Source: an uncultured Lachnospiraceae bacterium (GTDB taxonomy: Bacteria; Bacillota; Clostridia; Lachnospirales; Lachnospiraceae). From it: a stretch of DNA of 64,000 nucleotides. A model generated the notes under the pieces. The model had not been told where the DNA came from. It searched no databases and saw only the letters and a program-made list of their open reading frames with translations. Shown here one piece after another: positions 33,787-42,813 of the stretch. Position numbers and translations under genes: made by a program. The stretch lies in contig CAJTQG010000012.1 of assembly GCA_910578605.1 (NCBI GenBank), forward strand, positions 1-64,000, given 5' to 3'. Every line of letters starts with the position of its first letter. Position 1 is the stretch's first letter.

Positions 33787-34149
33787 ATGTCACATACAAA
33801 TGAATCTGCTGAAAATTATCTGGAAACTATTTTAATATTGAGCAAAAAACTTCCTGTTGTCCGTGGCGTTGATATTTCAAATGAATTAGGCTTCAAGAAA
33901 TCAAGTGTGAGTATTGCCATGAAAAATCTTCGCCAAAAGCAGCATATTACTGTCACCGATGCCGGATATATCTATTTAACAGAATCCGGTTTAGAGATTG
34001 CAGAAATGATTTATGAGAGACACCAGTTTCTATCCTCCTGGCTTATGCGCTTAGGAGTTGATGAAAAAATTGCTACGGAGGATGCCTGCAGAATTGAACA
34101 TGTCATCAGCAAGGAAAGCTTTGAAGCAATAAAAAAATATGTGAAATAA
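33787..34149 (+). CDS. DtxR/MntR-type metal-responsive regulator
   Basis: 120 residues. The N-terminal winged helix reads SAENYLETILILSKKLPVVRGVDISNELGFKKSSVSIAMKNL, the DtxR/MntR DNA-binding pattern. The dimerisation part keeps candidate metal ligands in IYERHQFL (Glu, His) and DACRIEHVIS (Glu, His, Cys). The C-terminal SH3-like domain of IdeR is absent, as in MntR. It should repress manganese or iron transport genes when metal is bound. No transporter gene is adjacent, so its targets are elsewhere. The ribosome binding site GAGTGAGG is 7 nt before the ATG. Ends inside a bidirectional terminator shared with the DNA glycosylase gene. Confidence 0.88.
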   Translation: MSHTNESAENYLETILILSKKLPVVRGVDISNELGFKKSSVSIAMKNLRQKQHITVTDAGYIYLTESGLEIAEMIYERHQFLSSWLMRLGVDEKIATEDACRIEHVISKESFEAIKKYVK

Positions 34150-34178
34150 ACAAACAGCAGTCTTTTTGTTTATTTCAC
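34141..34178. terminator. Bidirectional terminator between convergent genes
   Basis: GTGAAATAAACAAA (34141-34154) and its exact complement (34165-34178) form a 14-bp stem with a 10-nt loop. The stem contains the stop codons of both flanking convergent genes, so each transcript ends in a hairpin. Confidence 0.8.
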
Positions 34179-34682
34179 TGTAAATCTCCACAATATATCC
34201 CTGTATTCTTCCGTTGCGTAGTCAATGCCAATTCTCTTTCCGCAAGTATATTCCGGCTGATATCCATCATCCTCAATCCACAGCTCATGGCTGTCACAGA
34301 GATTGATTCCATTCAAAGACCTATCAATGGATAATGCCTTTGTCAATTTTCCCGGACCATTGTATCCCTCCACACCTCGTATCAGCACTGCCTCGGGAAA
34401 GTCCTTCTCTCCCGTCACCACATTAAACAAATTGTGTATCCCATAACATAAATACACATAGGATGTGCCCCCCTTCTCATAAAGCACCTTTGTGCGCTCC
34501 GTTTTTCCCTTGTGGGCATGACAGGCCGTATCCTCCTCACTGTAATAACACTCTGTCTCAGTAATTCTATAGGATATTATTTTAGTATCTATCTTCCTAC
34601 ATAATAACTTTCCCAACAATTTCGGCGCAGCCTCCGGTGCATGGAGCTGATAAAAGTCCTCCTGCAGTCGTTCTGATTTCAT
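34170..34682 (-). CDS. DNA-3-methyladenine glycosylase (AAG/MPG family)
   Basis: 170 residues, somewhat shorter than the usual 190-200 but with the whole core: PKLLGKLLCRK, RITETECYYSEEDTACHAHKGKTERT (with the catalytic Glu in ETE), GGTSYVYLCYGIHNLFNVV (intercalating Tyr in a TSYVYLCYG stretch) and AVLIRGVE. It removes alkylated adenines and hypoxanthine from DNA in base-excision repair. GGAGG precedes the ATG. No ada-type or other repair gene is next to it. It looks functional, and the shorter length reflects a compact C-terminus rather than truncation. Confidence 0.93.
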   Translation of the reverse strand: MKSERLQEDFYQLHAPEAAPKLLGKLLCRKIDTKIISYRITETECYYSEEDTACHAHKGKTERTKVLYEKGGTSYVYLCYGIHNLFNVVTGEKDFPEAVLIRGVEGYNGPGKLTKALSIDRSLNGINLCDSHELWIEDDGYQPEYTCGKRIGIDYATEEYRDILWRFTVK

Positions 34683-34889
34683 TCTTTTTTTCCTCCTTTT
34701 CTATCATAATTCCTAACATGCAGTAACCCACAACCAAAAATATAACAAGCTTTAAACAAAAGTGATAGCCGAAACCTGTTCTTTGATATATAATACAAGT
34801 AGCTTTTACAGCTATATCACTGCAAATCACACAAAATCTCCTGTAGTGGGCACACTGCTCTACAGGAAAGTATAAACGGAGAATCGAAA

Positions 34890-35543
34890 ATGATACCTAT
34901 ATTATATGATGACAAACATATTATTGTATGCCAAAAACCTGTTGGTCTTCTTTCACAGATTGACAAAAGCAATGAAACCTGTGTTCAGCATGAATTAAAC
35001 CATATGTACCCGAACCAAATAATTTATGTGGTACATCGTCTCGACCGTGATGTAGGAGGGGTGATGGTATATGCCAAAACAAAACTGGCTGCCGCTGCAC
35101 TGTCCGCCGCCATCTCCTCCCATGACATCATAAAGGAATATTATGCTGTGGTAGACGGGGCTTTACCTGAAGAACAAGGTACCTTGAAAGATTTTTTATT
35201 TCGGGATAAATATAGAAACAAATCATATGTGGTTTCCCACATGCGCCGAGGGGTGAAGGAGGCCGTTTTAGATTATCAAGTATTGCAAACTGCCCATACT
35301 TTCTCCCTTGTAAAAATTCAGCTTCAAACCGGACGCACCCACCAAATCCGCGTTCAATTTGCCTCCCGAAGGCTGCCGCTGCTAGGGGATACACGGTACG
35401 GAAGTAAACATAAAAATTGTCACATTGCACTGTGGGCTGGCCATATTCAATTCCCCCATCCCATAACCAAAGAGCGGTTGGATTTTACCTGTCCGCCCCC
35501 TAGTTCTTATCCTTGGACATTATTTGAATCATGTTTTATTTAA
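34890..35543 (+). CDS. RluA-family pseudouridine synthase
   Basis: 217 residues. It opens with IPILYDDKHIIVCQKPVGLL and carries the catalytic loop VHRLDRDVGGVMVYAKT (Asp nucleophile in HRLDRD) and the later LQTGRTHQIRVQFASRRLPLLGD motif, both characteristic of the RluA type. It isomerises uridine to pseudouridine in rRNA or tRNA. It lacks an N-terminal S4 domain, like the smaller tRNA-type enzymes, so the target site is not predictable. CGGAG precedes the ATG. It converges on the membrane-protein gene at 35553 with 9 bp between them. Confidence 0.93.
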   Translation: MIPILYDDKHIIVCQKPVGLLSQIDKSNETCVQHELNHMYPNQIIYVVHRLDRDVGGVMVYAKTKLAAAALSAAISSHDIIKEYYAVVDGALPEEQGTLKDFLFRDKYRNKSYVVSHMRRGVKEAVLDYQVLQTAHTFSLVKIQLQTGRTHQIRVQFASRRLPLLGDTRYGSKHKNCHIALWAGHIQFPHPITKERLDFTCPPPSSYPWTLFESCFI

Positions 35544-35552
35544 AATACTATT

Positions 35553-35903
35553 TTAGTTCTTTTGGTTTCGAATATTTTGCAATATTTTGTCATACTGTGT
35601 ATACATTTTCTGTGTTTCATTTTCCAGAAGATAATAGTGGGAAATATAGGGAACCAACAATACCATCACTAGAAATACCAAGCCCAGCATTCCCCATGAA
35701 AAGTTATACAAAAGCATTGCCATACTGATAATTTCCAGTATGGCAAAGGTAACCGTGACAATTAAGTGTATCAATCTTTCATGCTGGAAGAAGGCCACCT
35801 GCACTAAATGTTCATCCAGCACCTCCTCCCAATCTATTTCTTCTCCATTCTGCAAAAGCAATTGGTCAATTCGGTTTCTATATGATAAAATTCTGTTTTT
35901 CAT
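35553..35903 (-). CDS. Small two-helix membrane protein, unknown function
   Basis: 116 residues. A polar N-terminus (about 1-45, with Glu/Asp-rich EEIDWEEVLDEHL) is followed by two membrane helices (about 45-65 and 70-90) and a short helical tail. I do not recognise the family. Its start codon immediately follows the stop of the DUF4358 lipoprotein gene without any spacer, so the two are coupled, and together with the transglutaminase-like lipoprotein they form a small envelope operon. Confidence 0.65.
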   Translation of the reverse strand: MKNRILSYRNRIDQLLLQNGEEIDWEEVLDEHLVQVAFFQHERLIHLIVTVTFAILEIISMAMLLYNFSWGMLGLVFLVMVLLVPYISHYYLLENETQKMYTQYDKILQNIRNQKN

Positions 35904-36410
35904 TTATTTTATATATTCCTCTATCACTTTCTCGCCGGCCTGGGTGTCTTTTGATATAAGAAGTATCACATAGGCATCCTTTACTATTATTTCAGCCTTG
36001 TCTACCGTTGCCGACTGTTCAGGTTTATAGGCGTCATACATAGTTTTTCGTGAGTGTACATGCTCCTCTAATGAGCTTTTGCAAGCTTCACTGTCCCCTT
36101 TATCTTTGAGCAAAATCACAGCAAGTTCCTCCGCTGTTCCATTGGCGGCATAGTCAAAACAATACTCTTCTATTTTACTGTAATCTAAGCTAGAAAGATA
36201 CGCAAAATAATCTTTTCCCTGCTCCATTCCACTTTCCGCCCTTGTCATCTCCGGCAGCGTGGCATCCTTTTCCTTTATTTTATCTGCCAGTTCCGTCAGG
36301 CTAATACTGCAGGAGACTTGCGCCTCCTTCTCTCTGCTTTCCTTACTTTTACAGCCGCTCAACAGACAAATCAAAAAAATCAACAACAGAAGAACCGCCT
36401 GTGTTCTCAT
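35904..36410 (-). CDS. DUF4358 lipoprotein
   Basis: About 168 residues. ATG at 36410 is chosen because AGAGG is 7 nt upstream; the frame is open for eight more codons to a less supported ATG. The start MRTQAVLLLLIFLICLLSGC is a lipoprotein signal with lipobox LLSGC. The mature part matches DUF4358, with ELADKIKEKD, FDYAANGTAEELAVILLKD and a C-terminal VILLISKDT strand. Such proteins occur widely in Lachnospiraceae with no known role. It follows the transglutaminase-like gene by 55 bp. Confidence 0.8.
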   Translation of the reverse strand: MRTQAVLLLLIFLICLLSGCKSKESREKEAQVSCSISLTELADKIKEKDATLPEMTRAESGMEQGKDYFAYLSSLDYSKIEEYCFDYAANGTAEELAVILLKDKGDSEACKSSLEEHVHSRKTMYDAYKPEQSATVDKAEIIVKDAYVILLISKDTQAGEKVIEEYIK

Positions 36411-36465
36411 TTTATTGCCTCTTTTACAAGTCATTTCTTCACCTTCCCATCCCTATGTAACTCCT

Positions 36466-37593
36466 TTATTCTTTTGGCTGTGCATCCTCTGCAAAATCAC
36501 CCTCTCCAAAATTCACAGAAGCACCAAATACCTTGTCTACCTTTTCTATCATTTTATCGTATTCCTTCGGGTCTACATTTCGATTTCCCAATTCATTATC
36601 ACTGAAATAATTAAGATATAAGGCAAATACACTTTTTTCTTCTGAGATTGGTACAAAGCTGTAATCCAAGCTGCTGTCTTCTCCTAATCTCTCCTGAATT
36701 GCCAAAACAATTGCAGTTAAAAAGTCTTCGTTGATTTCTTTCTCAAAATCCACAAAAGCACATGTATCTTTTTTGTCTATCATCTGCTTAATTTTTTCTA
36801 TAACTGCCATCTCATTTTTTATATTTTCTTTTTTCTGGTTGGCAGCTAAGTAGGTAAATCCCTTAGCGGCAGGATAGTCTTCACGAGCCCAATCATGTCC
36901 GTTTCTCTCAGCCAGAACATCTGTCATATTAAAATTGCGGTAACTGCCAGAGCTGCCATCTTCATTATTATCAAATGTTAAATCCACATGATACCAATCT
37001 TCATCCAGTTTTACCAAATCCCATGAATGGGATAATTCTTTGTCATGTACTACTTTACATGGAATATCCAGCATTTCCATAAACAGGCGAAAGGTTGTGG
37101 CATATCCAACACATACCGCTTTTTTATTTTTCAATACCCCATATGGCCTGTCACAAAATTCTCCTGCTGTTGGAATGGCGCTCATAGAACCATCATCAAA
37201 TTTAACATTTGTGCACATCCACTGGTAAATGGCCTCCTCCTGTTGATAGGGAGTCATCTCAGGCTTTATGATACTCTCAAGAGTCTCCTTTGCCATCTGC
37301 AAAGTTTCCTTATCCTGTTCCTGAAGACTGTCTGTATTTCCTGATTTATAGGCATCAGAGATAAGGGAAGTATCCAATATATGATAGTGCTCACCGATAG
37401 TCAGCTCGCTTTCATCTGCAGGCTTCTCCTGAGATTTTTCCTCCTGCCCCGCTTCAACCTTCTTCATCTGTTCCTGCAGCTTAGACATCTGTGAGTACAT
37501 CTTTTGATTGATAGAAATGGTATAAGCGCTGCAGCCAACCAAAGCCAAGAGACACACTCCCCCAATCCCACCTGCAATCATTTGTTTTTTCAT
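36466..37593 (-). CDS. Transglutaminase-like lipoprotein
   Basis: About 375 residues from ATG at 37593 (AAAGGA about 9 nt upstream; a TTG two codons earlier is less likely). The N-terminal hydrophobic segment ends in LVGC, a lipobox-like motif, then a coiled-coil region (about 28-60). The transglutaminase-like core shows the triad Cys (NKKAVCVGYATTFR), His (ELSHSWDLV) and Asp (YHVDLTFD), so it is probably an active cysteine protease or transpeptidase-like enzyme outside the membrane. The C-terminal 120 residues are unrecognised. First gene of a three-gene envelope operon. Its target could be cell-wall peptide or protein. Confidence 0.82.
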   Translation of the reverse strand: MKKQMIAGGIGGVCLLALVGCSAYTISINQKMYSQMSKLQEQMKKVEAGQEEKSQEKPADESELTIGEHYHILDTSLISDAYKSGNTDSLQEQDKETLQMAKETLESIIKPEMTPYQQEEAIYQWMCTNVKFDDGSMSAIPTAGEFCDRPYGVLKNKKAVCVGYATTFRLFMEMLDIPCKVVHDKELSHSWDLVKLDEDWYHVDLTFDNNEDGSSGSYRNFNMTDVLAERNGHDWAREDYPAAKGFTYLAANQKKENIKNEMAVIEKIKQMIDKKDTCAFVDFEKEINEDFLTAIVLAIQERLGEDSSLDYSFVPISEEKSVFALYLNYFSDNELGNRNVDPKEYDKMIEKVDKVFGASVNFGEGDFAEDAQPKE

Positions 37594-37688
37594 ACTCAAT
37601 TTCCTTTCTGTTTATCTCAATATATACTATATTTAATTGATATATTAAAATTATACATGTTGATTCTCTGTTAAAGTGGATGAAAAAT

Positions 37689-38621
37689 TTATGCGCCGCA
37701 CCGGTTTAACAATTCCTCCCACCTTCTATCCACCTCGTCCTGAAACTGCACTAGTAAATCTTCATTTCCTTTTTTGAACAAATGGCGAAATCTTCCTTGA
37801 GGCTTTAAAAAGTCTTCAATAGGAAGTTTATTTTTAGGCTTATAGTTTAGAGTCCACTTTCCGTCCTCCACCTCAAACAAAGGCCAGTAACATGTCTCTA
37901 CACTTAATTTACAGATTTCCATCAAATCCTCCGTATTATATTTCCAACCTCTCGGACACGGGGCCAATATATTTAAGAAAGCAGCACCTTGTGTGTAGAT
38001 AGCCTTTTCTGATTTAATATGCAAATCTCGAAAATTCTGGACAAAAGTTGTCTGAGCCACATAAGGTACATGATGAGCCGCAATGATTTCCGCTAAATCC
38101 TTTCTATTTTGCAGTTTTCCATTACTCTCCTCTCCAACTGGAGTAGTTGTGGTATCTGCGTACATTGGAGTAGCGGAGGAGCGCTGCACTCCTGTATTCA
38201 TGTAGGCGCCATTGTCATAACATACATAAACCAAATCATGATTTCTCTCCATGGCGCCGGACAATGACTGCAGTCCGATATCATAGGTACCCCCGTCGCC
38301 TCCAAAAGTAATAAATTTATAATTTTCCTTTACCTTTCCCCGCTTTTTCAGAGCTTTATATGCGCCCTCAACACCGGATAAGGTTGCCCCTGCGTTTTCA
38401 AAGGCATTGTGAATATAACTGTCCTCCCAGGATGTGTAGGGATACATAAAGGTGGATACCTCCAGACAGCCAGTTGCATTTCCAATTACTGCTTTATCAC
38501 CTTCATGCAAACCCCGCAGTACGTTTCTCACGGCAATGGTTCCGCCGCAGCCGGCACACATTCTGTGTCCTGGTGCCAAACGCTCAGGTTTGCTCATGGT
38601 TTCTTTAAAATTATAACTCAT
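37689..38621 (-). CDS. porB: Pyruvate:ferredoxin oxidoreductase beta subunit
   Basis: 310 residues. It carries the thiamine-diphosphate domain: GHRMCAGCGG and NATGCLEVST (Cys ligands for a 4Fe-4S cluster), then FGGDGGTYDIGLQ (Mg-ThDP motif) and a fourth Cys near APCPRGWKYN. With the alpha, gamma and delta subunits it oxidises pyruvate to acetyl-CoA and CO2, reducing ferredoxin, the central catabolic step in fermentative anaerobes. GGAGG precedes the ATG. Last gene of the operon gamma-delta-alpha-beta. Confidence 0.95.
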   Translation of the reverse strand: MSYNFKETMSKPERLAPGHRMCAGCGGTIAVRNVLRGLHEGDKAVIGNATGCLEVSTFMYPYTSWEDSYIHNAFENAGATLSGVEGAYKALKKRGKVKENYKFITFGGDGGTYDIGLQSLSGAMERNHDLVYVCYDNGAYMNTGVQRSSATPMYADTTTTPVGEESNGKLQNRKDLAEIIAAHHVPYVAQTTFVQNFRDLHIKSEKAIYTQGAAFLNILAPCPRGWKYNTEDLMEICKLSVETCYWPLFEVEDGKWTLNYKPKNKLPIEDFLKPQGRFRHLFKKGNEDLLVQFQDEVDRRWEELLNRCGA

Positions 38622-38646
38622 GCTGTTCCTCCATTCTCACCCATTA

Positions 38647-39852
38647 CTAGTGAATCCCTGCTCCAAATTCTTTATCACGAACTCCCATATAACGCACGAT
38701 ACTTCCCTGGTCTCCCGTCTCTATTATATGAAACAATGCATTATACACTTCTTCCATATCCTCCACCCGCACATCACGTCCTCCAAGACCATATACGATA
38801 TTGATGGCATGGGCACTTGCTTTACCTAGATATAGAGCAGACATCACCTCTGCTCCCAAAGGACCGCCCTGATTGCTAAAGCTATCTGCTCTGTCCATCA
38901 CCGCGATAGCCTTTACATGGGACAGAGCCTCCGCTATCTCCTGGGCCGGAAAGGGACGAAACACTCTAATCTTCAACAGACCAACCTTTTTTCCCTCATC
39001 CCGAAGCCGGTCAACAGCATCTTTTGCGGTTCCTGCCGCAGAGCCAATTATTACCACTGCCGCCTGGGCGTCTTCTAATCTGTATGCCTCAAAGAAACCA
39101 TAGCTCCTTCCTGAGAGCTCTCCATATTCTTTTCCTACGGAAAGAATCACGTCCTTAGCTCTCTTCATTGCCTCCGCCTGATTTCTCTTTGCCTCAAAAT
39201 AATAATCTGTAACAGAATATGGTCCAACCGCCATGGGACAATCCTTGTTTAAAAGATAGGTATCCGGCTCATAAAGTCCCACAAACTTTTTCACCTTCTC
39301 ATCCTCTAACAGCTCCATATTCTCCACCGCATGACTTGTAATAAATCCATCCTGACATATCATAACCGGAAGCATCACATCCTTGTGCTCACTGATGCGA
39401 TATGCCTGCACCATATTGTCATATGCCTCCTGATTATTTTCCGCATAAATTTGTATCCATCCGGAATCCCTGGCTCCCATACTGTCCGAGTGGTCACAGT
39501 TAATATTAATCGGACCGGACAAGGCTCTGTTTACCAGCGCCAGCACTAAGGGAAGCCTGTTAGATGCCGCCACATACAATTCCTCCCACATTAACGCCAT
39601 ACCGCAGGAGGAGGTTGCCGTCAAACTTCTAGCTCCCGCCGCAGACGCTCCGATTGCTGCAGACATGGAGCTGTGTTCACTTTCCACTGGTATAAATTCC
39701 GTGTCCACCTCCCCGTCCGCCACATACTGGGCAAAATACTGGGGAATCTCTGTGGAGGGTGTAATAGGAAATGCCGGAAATACATCCGGATTAATTTGGC
39801 GAAGGGCGATTGCCACCGCCTCATTGCCGGATAAACGCTCTCTGATTGCCAT
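38647..39852 (-). CDS. porA: Pyruvate:ferredoxin oxidoreductase alpha subunit
   Basis: 401 residues from ATG at 39852, which follows AAGGAGA and lies one base after the porD stop; an upstream in-frame ATG inside porD is rejected. It has SGNEAVAIALRQINPDVFPAFPITPSTEI at the start, EFIPVESEHSSM (Glu that activates thiamine), TATSSCGMALM and VNRALSGPININCDHSD, the pyruvate-type pattern. A transketolase C-terminal-like domain (about 250-380) follows. Subunit of the four-part enzyme encoded here. Confidence 0.95.
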   Translation of the reverse strand: MAIRERLSGNEAVAIALRQINPDVFPAFPITPSTEIPQYFAQYVADGEVDTEFIPVESEHSSMSAAIGASAAGARSLTATSSCGMALMWEELYVAASNRLPLVLALVNRALSGPININCDHSDSMGARDSGWIQIYAENNQEAYDNMVQAYRISEHKDVMLPVMICQDGFITSHAVENMELLEDEKVKKFVGLYEPDTYLLNKDCPMAVGPYSVTDYYFEAKRNQAEAMKRAKDVILSVGKEYGELSGRSYGFFEAYRLEDAQAAVVIIGSAAGTAKDAVDRLRDEGKKVGLLKIRVFRPFPAQEIAEALSHVKAIAVMDRADSFSNQGGPLGAEVMSALYLGKASAHAINIVYGLGGRDVRVEDMEEVYNALFHIIETGDQGSIVRYMGVRDKEFGAGIH

Positions 39853-39853
39853 A

Positions 39854-40156
39854 CTACTCTTCTCCTTTCCAGCCGATTGCCCCAAAAGGGCACGCCTTTA
39901 CACATATTCCACATCCCTTGCAGTGTTCCAAATCAAATTCCTCCCGCTTGCCGTCCTTTACCGGAATGCAGCTGTCAGGGCAAACCGGCGTACACAACAG
40001 GCATTGTGTACATTTTTCCTCTATAAACACAGGCTTCTCTGTAGACCATTTTCCAGTCTCAAATTCTTTAGAGGTACCGCCGGCACTGATAATCATTCCA
40101 TCGGTCAAATCCTGCCAGGGCGCCCTCAAGCCTAACTTACTCATATCTACTGCCAT
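39854..40156 (-). CDS. porD: Pyruvate:ferredoxin oxidoreductase delta subunit (2x4Fe-4S)
   Basis: 100 residues with two ferredoxin-type clusters: CTQCLLCTPVCPDSC and CKGCGICVKACPFGA, spaced by about 25 residues. It passes electrons from the thiamine site to free ferredoxin. An N-terminal arm (about 1-40, GLRAPWQDLTDGMII) is typical of PorD. It lies between porG and porA with no overlap, and its 3' end contains the porA ribosome binding site. Confidence 0.95.
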   Translation of the reverse strand: MAVDMSKLGLRAPWQDLTDGMIISAGGTSKEFETGKWSTEKPVFIEEKCTQCLLCTPVCPDSCIPVKDGKREEFDLEHCKGCGICVKACPFGAIGWKGEE

Positions 40157-40242
40157 ACATAATCTCTCCTTACACTTACTTTTCTTATATTTCTATAGGT
40201 AATTGCGAAACTCTTTCAAAAAAGTTCAGAATTGTGCAAAAT

Positions 40243-40815
40243 TTACTTTACTTCCTTTAAGGCACGCTCAAGAGCCGCCATATTTCCCTCTATCACCTCA
40301 GGCTTATGGGCGAATTTATGGGTAAAGGACTTGCGCATTTCCTTTAGGAAAAATTCTTCCTCTATGGCTCCAGTAATTTTCACAATTCCTGCCAGCATAG
40401 GAGAATTTGGGAAATATTTACCTAAGGTTTCCACGGAAATTTTCCTGGCATCAATGGTATGTACCTGACCTTTATATCCCTTTAACAGTGGAATAATTTC
40501 TTCCTTTGGACGAACAGTGTTAATCAAAATGCCTCCATCCTCGCGAAGACCATTTGTCACATCCACTGATTCTAGCAGCGATTCATCTACCACCACCACA
40601 TACTGGGGTTCATAAATATTAGAATGCACCCGAATTGGCTTATCACAGATTCGATTGTAAGCTGTAATAGGCGCTCCCATACGCTCCGGTCCGTATTCTG
40701 GAAATCCCTGCACATACTTGCCGGTCTCAAATGCCACATCCGCTAAAAGCAGCGCCGCTGTCTTGGCGCCCTGACCGCCTCTGCCATGCCATCTGATTTC
40801 TATTGTTTCACTCAT
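40243..40815 (-). CDS. porG: Pyruvate:ferredoxin oxidoreductase gamma subunit
   Basis: 190 residues. The family start IEIRWHGRGGQGAKTAALLLADVAFETGKYVQGFPEYGPERMGAP is complete, followed by VVVDESLL and the CoA-side C-terminal part. First gene of the por operon, 86 bp before porD. AAAGGA precedes the ATG. The promoter should lie in the 40816-40970 region. Split PFORs of this sort coexist in Clostridia with single-chain versions, and whether this one works in pyruvate breakdown or synthesis cannot be told here. Confidence 0.94.
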   Translation of the reverse strand: MSETIEIRWHGRGGQGAKTAALLLADVAFETGKYVQGFPEYGPERMGAPITAYNRICDKPIRVHSNIYEPQYVVVVDESLLESVDVTNGLREDGGILINTVRPKEEIIPLLKGYKGQVHTIDARKISVETLGKYFPNSPMLAGIVKITGAIEEEFFLKEMRKSFTHKFAHKPEVIEGNMAALERALKEVK

Positions 40816-40978
40816 CTTGATGATTCCTTTCTCACTTTTTCATAATAACTAATTTTCTATTATTTTTCAGGTAATCCTGACAGAATGCCCAATATATATA
40901 TAATGACACTCCGACTTTTTATTATAATCAATTTAAGGTTTTTTTTCAAGATTTTTGTAGAATTCAAAAAGCAATTCA

Positions 40979-41027
40979 AAAAGACTTTAAAATGAACTGT
41001 TTTGATTTGCTCATTTCAAAGTCTTTT
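40979..41027 (-). terminator. 17-bp AT-rich hairpin terminator
   Basis: AAAAGACTTTAAAATGA (40979-40995) pairs with 41011-41027 with one mismatch and a 15-nt loop. It begins 75 bp after the stop of the secreted-protein gene on the minus strand and is flanked by T-rich sequence. It likely ends that transcript. The rest of 40816-41101 holds the porG promoter region and nothing else recognised. Confidence 0.65.
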
Positions 41028-41101
41028 CTCTTATTCTACCTGATATTCTACCTGATTTACCTTGATGCCAATTGTTACGATTATGTAGTAAATAGTAAAT
41101 A

Positions 41102-42718
41102 TTACTTCTTGGAATATTTGACCTTTATTGTAAACTTTTCCCTTTCATCTCCAGTCACTTTCAGGAAAAAGACTCTGTCTCCACCCAGCTTTCCTTTCAT
41201 TTTAAAAGCTTTGTTTCCTTTCCCATTACTTGCCTCGTGGACAGTCTGTACTCCATCATCATCAAAAAACACTAAATCTGCATGTATTTTACCCTTAATC
41301 TTAGAAGAGGTAAAGGTGTATACTCCTGATTTTTTGGTCTTAAATTTCATATACTGATTGCAAACAGCTGTCTTTTTCTTTCCTATTTTCAGGACAACCC
41401 TTTTTTCTTTCTTGACCTTTACTTTAATTGTCCTGCTCTTATTTGCCTTAAAACTTTTCTTGTAATGATAACTGTATTTTTTGTCCGGATTATCAAGAGC
41501 AGCTCTGTTCCAGCTATATTTTCCTTTTTTTAAATATTGCACTTGTTTAAAGTTATAATTGCCCTTCAGCGTAATTTTATAGCGGGGAAATTTCAGTTGA
41601 CATACCTTATCCTTCTTTCCCACTTTAAAGTTTTTTATTGTAACTTCTTCTTCATGTTCATGCCAAGTGTCATCCACACAAACGCTTCCACTGCACACAA
41701 CTTTGTATTTCTGTGAAGGCGCTACATAGGCTACAAACTTTCCATTCTTTTTGTTATACTCATAGGCAGAAAACTGATTTTTTTCATATCCTAAAGAATG
41801 GGATACCATAAAAAATTCCAAATGATTGCTGATAAACGGTTTTCCATCTGCTGTAAGACACTTGCCTGTCAGCTTCACTGCCTGTTCTGCCCGAAAGGTA
41901 AAACTTTCCTCTGTCTTCTTCTGCTTATCCTTTTTATCTGTCACTCTATATGGAATCGTGTGGGAACCTGCTGCTATATCATCTGATAGATTTATTCTAA
42001 AAACAGTATTTACTTCATTGGTAACAAACACTTTTGCTGTCATATCATCTGATATAGGTATTTTATACATTCCAAACTCATCTTCATGATATAAGTCCTT
42101 GCCCCCTCCCTCATTTAAAATAAAATCCTTTGATATCATCTTCTCCACAGGAGTCAAAAAATCCAGTTGGTATTCTCCGCTTCCTCCTATTACTTTGATG
42201 TCAATACTTTCATATTCTTCCTTGTCCCCTGACAATACGATCCCATATTCCTCCACCCAGGTAACTATTCTTTCCTTGCTTCCTATATAAAAGCAGACGG
42301 GAATGGTATATTCTTTTCCTTTTTTATCCTTTGCTTTCACTTGAATCTGTGCACCATCCAAAGTTTCTTCTATCTTTCCCTCTATGACATATAATCGGTC
42401 ATCACCTTTAACTGTGTGGGCTTTCAAACCTTTAGGCAGCTTTCCTGACACTTGAAAACTGCAGGAACCTTTCGCTTCAAGTGGTAAATGAATATTATGC
42501 TCTACTCTTTCCCCCTTCAATCCTACAATATACTCCGTTGAAAGATCCTCTGCTGCTGCAGCACTTACCGTAATAGCACATTTTGTCAATACACAAAAGA
42601 AAAATGTAACTATAACAATAGACAATAACTTTCGCTTTTGTGATTTGGATAGGTTTTGTAAAATAAATAGTTTAGGGTTTTGTGAATCATTTTGAATAAA
42701 ATTTTCTTCTTTTTTCAT
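41102..42718 (-). CDS. Secreted protein with Ig-like/prepeptidase-like domains, unknown function
   Basis: About 538 residues from ATG at 42718, which has GGGAGG 7 nt upstream; the longer frame to 42790 is rejected. A polar start of about 35 residues precedes a signal helix (KRKLLSIVIVTFFFCVLTKCAITVSAAAA). The mature part has several beta-rich domains: one around KGLKAHTVKGDDRLYVIEGKI, one like a carboxypeptidase regulatory fold (VKLTGKCLTADGKPFI), a lysine-rich segment (YKKSFKANKSRTIKVKVKK) and a C-terminal domain like the pre-peptidase C-terminal fold (KKSGVYTFTS to the end). No sortase or membrane anchor is visible. It precedes the defence island. Confidence 0.65.
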   Translation of the reverse strand: MKKEENFIQNDSQNPKLFILQNLSKSQKRKLLSIVIVTFFFCVLTKCAITVSAAAAEDLSTEYIVGLKGERVEHNIHLPLEAKGSCSFQVSGKLPKGLKAHTVKGDDRLYVIEGKIEETLDGAQIQVKAKDKKGKEYTIPVCFYIGSKERIVTWVEEYGIVLSGDKEEYESIDIKVIGGSGEYQLDFLTPVEKMISKDFILNEGGGKDLYHEDEFGMYKIPISDDMTAKVFVTNEVNTVFRINLSDDIAAGSHTIPYRVTDKKDKQKKTEESFTFRAEQAVKLTGKCLTADGKPFISNHLEFFMVSHSLGYEKNQFSAYEYNKKNGKFVAYVAPSQKYKVVCSGSVCVDDTWHEHEEEVTIKNFKVGKKDKVCQLKFPRYKITLKGNYNFKQVQYLKKGKYSWNRAALDNPDKKYSYHYKKSFKANKSRTIKVKVKKEKRVVLKIGKKKTAVCNQYMKFKTKKSGVYTFTSSKIKGKIHADLVFFDDDGVQTVHEASNGKGNKAFKMKGKLGGDRVFFLKVTGDEREKFTIKVKYSKK

Positions 42719-42813
42719 TTGCCTTCCTCCCTGTATAATAAGTTTGTAATCAAGAAAAAGTACATATGAAATAGTTAATGTGCTACTCATGGCTGTTTTT
42801 ATTGAAATAAAAA

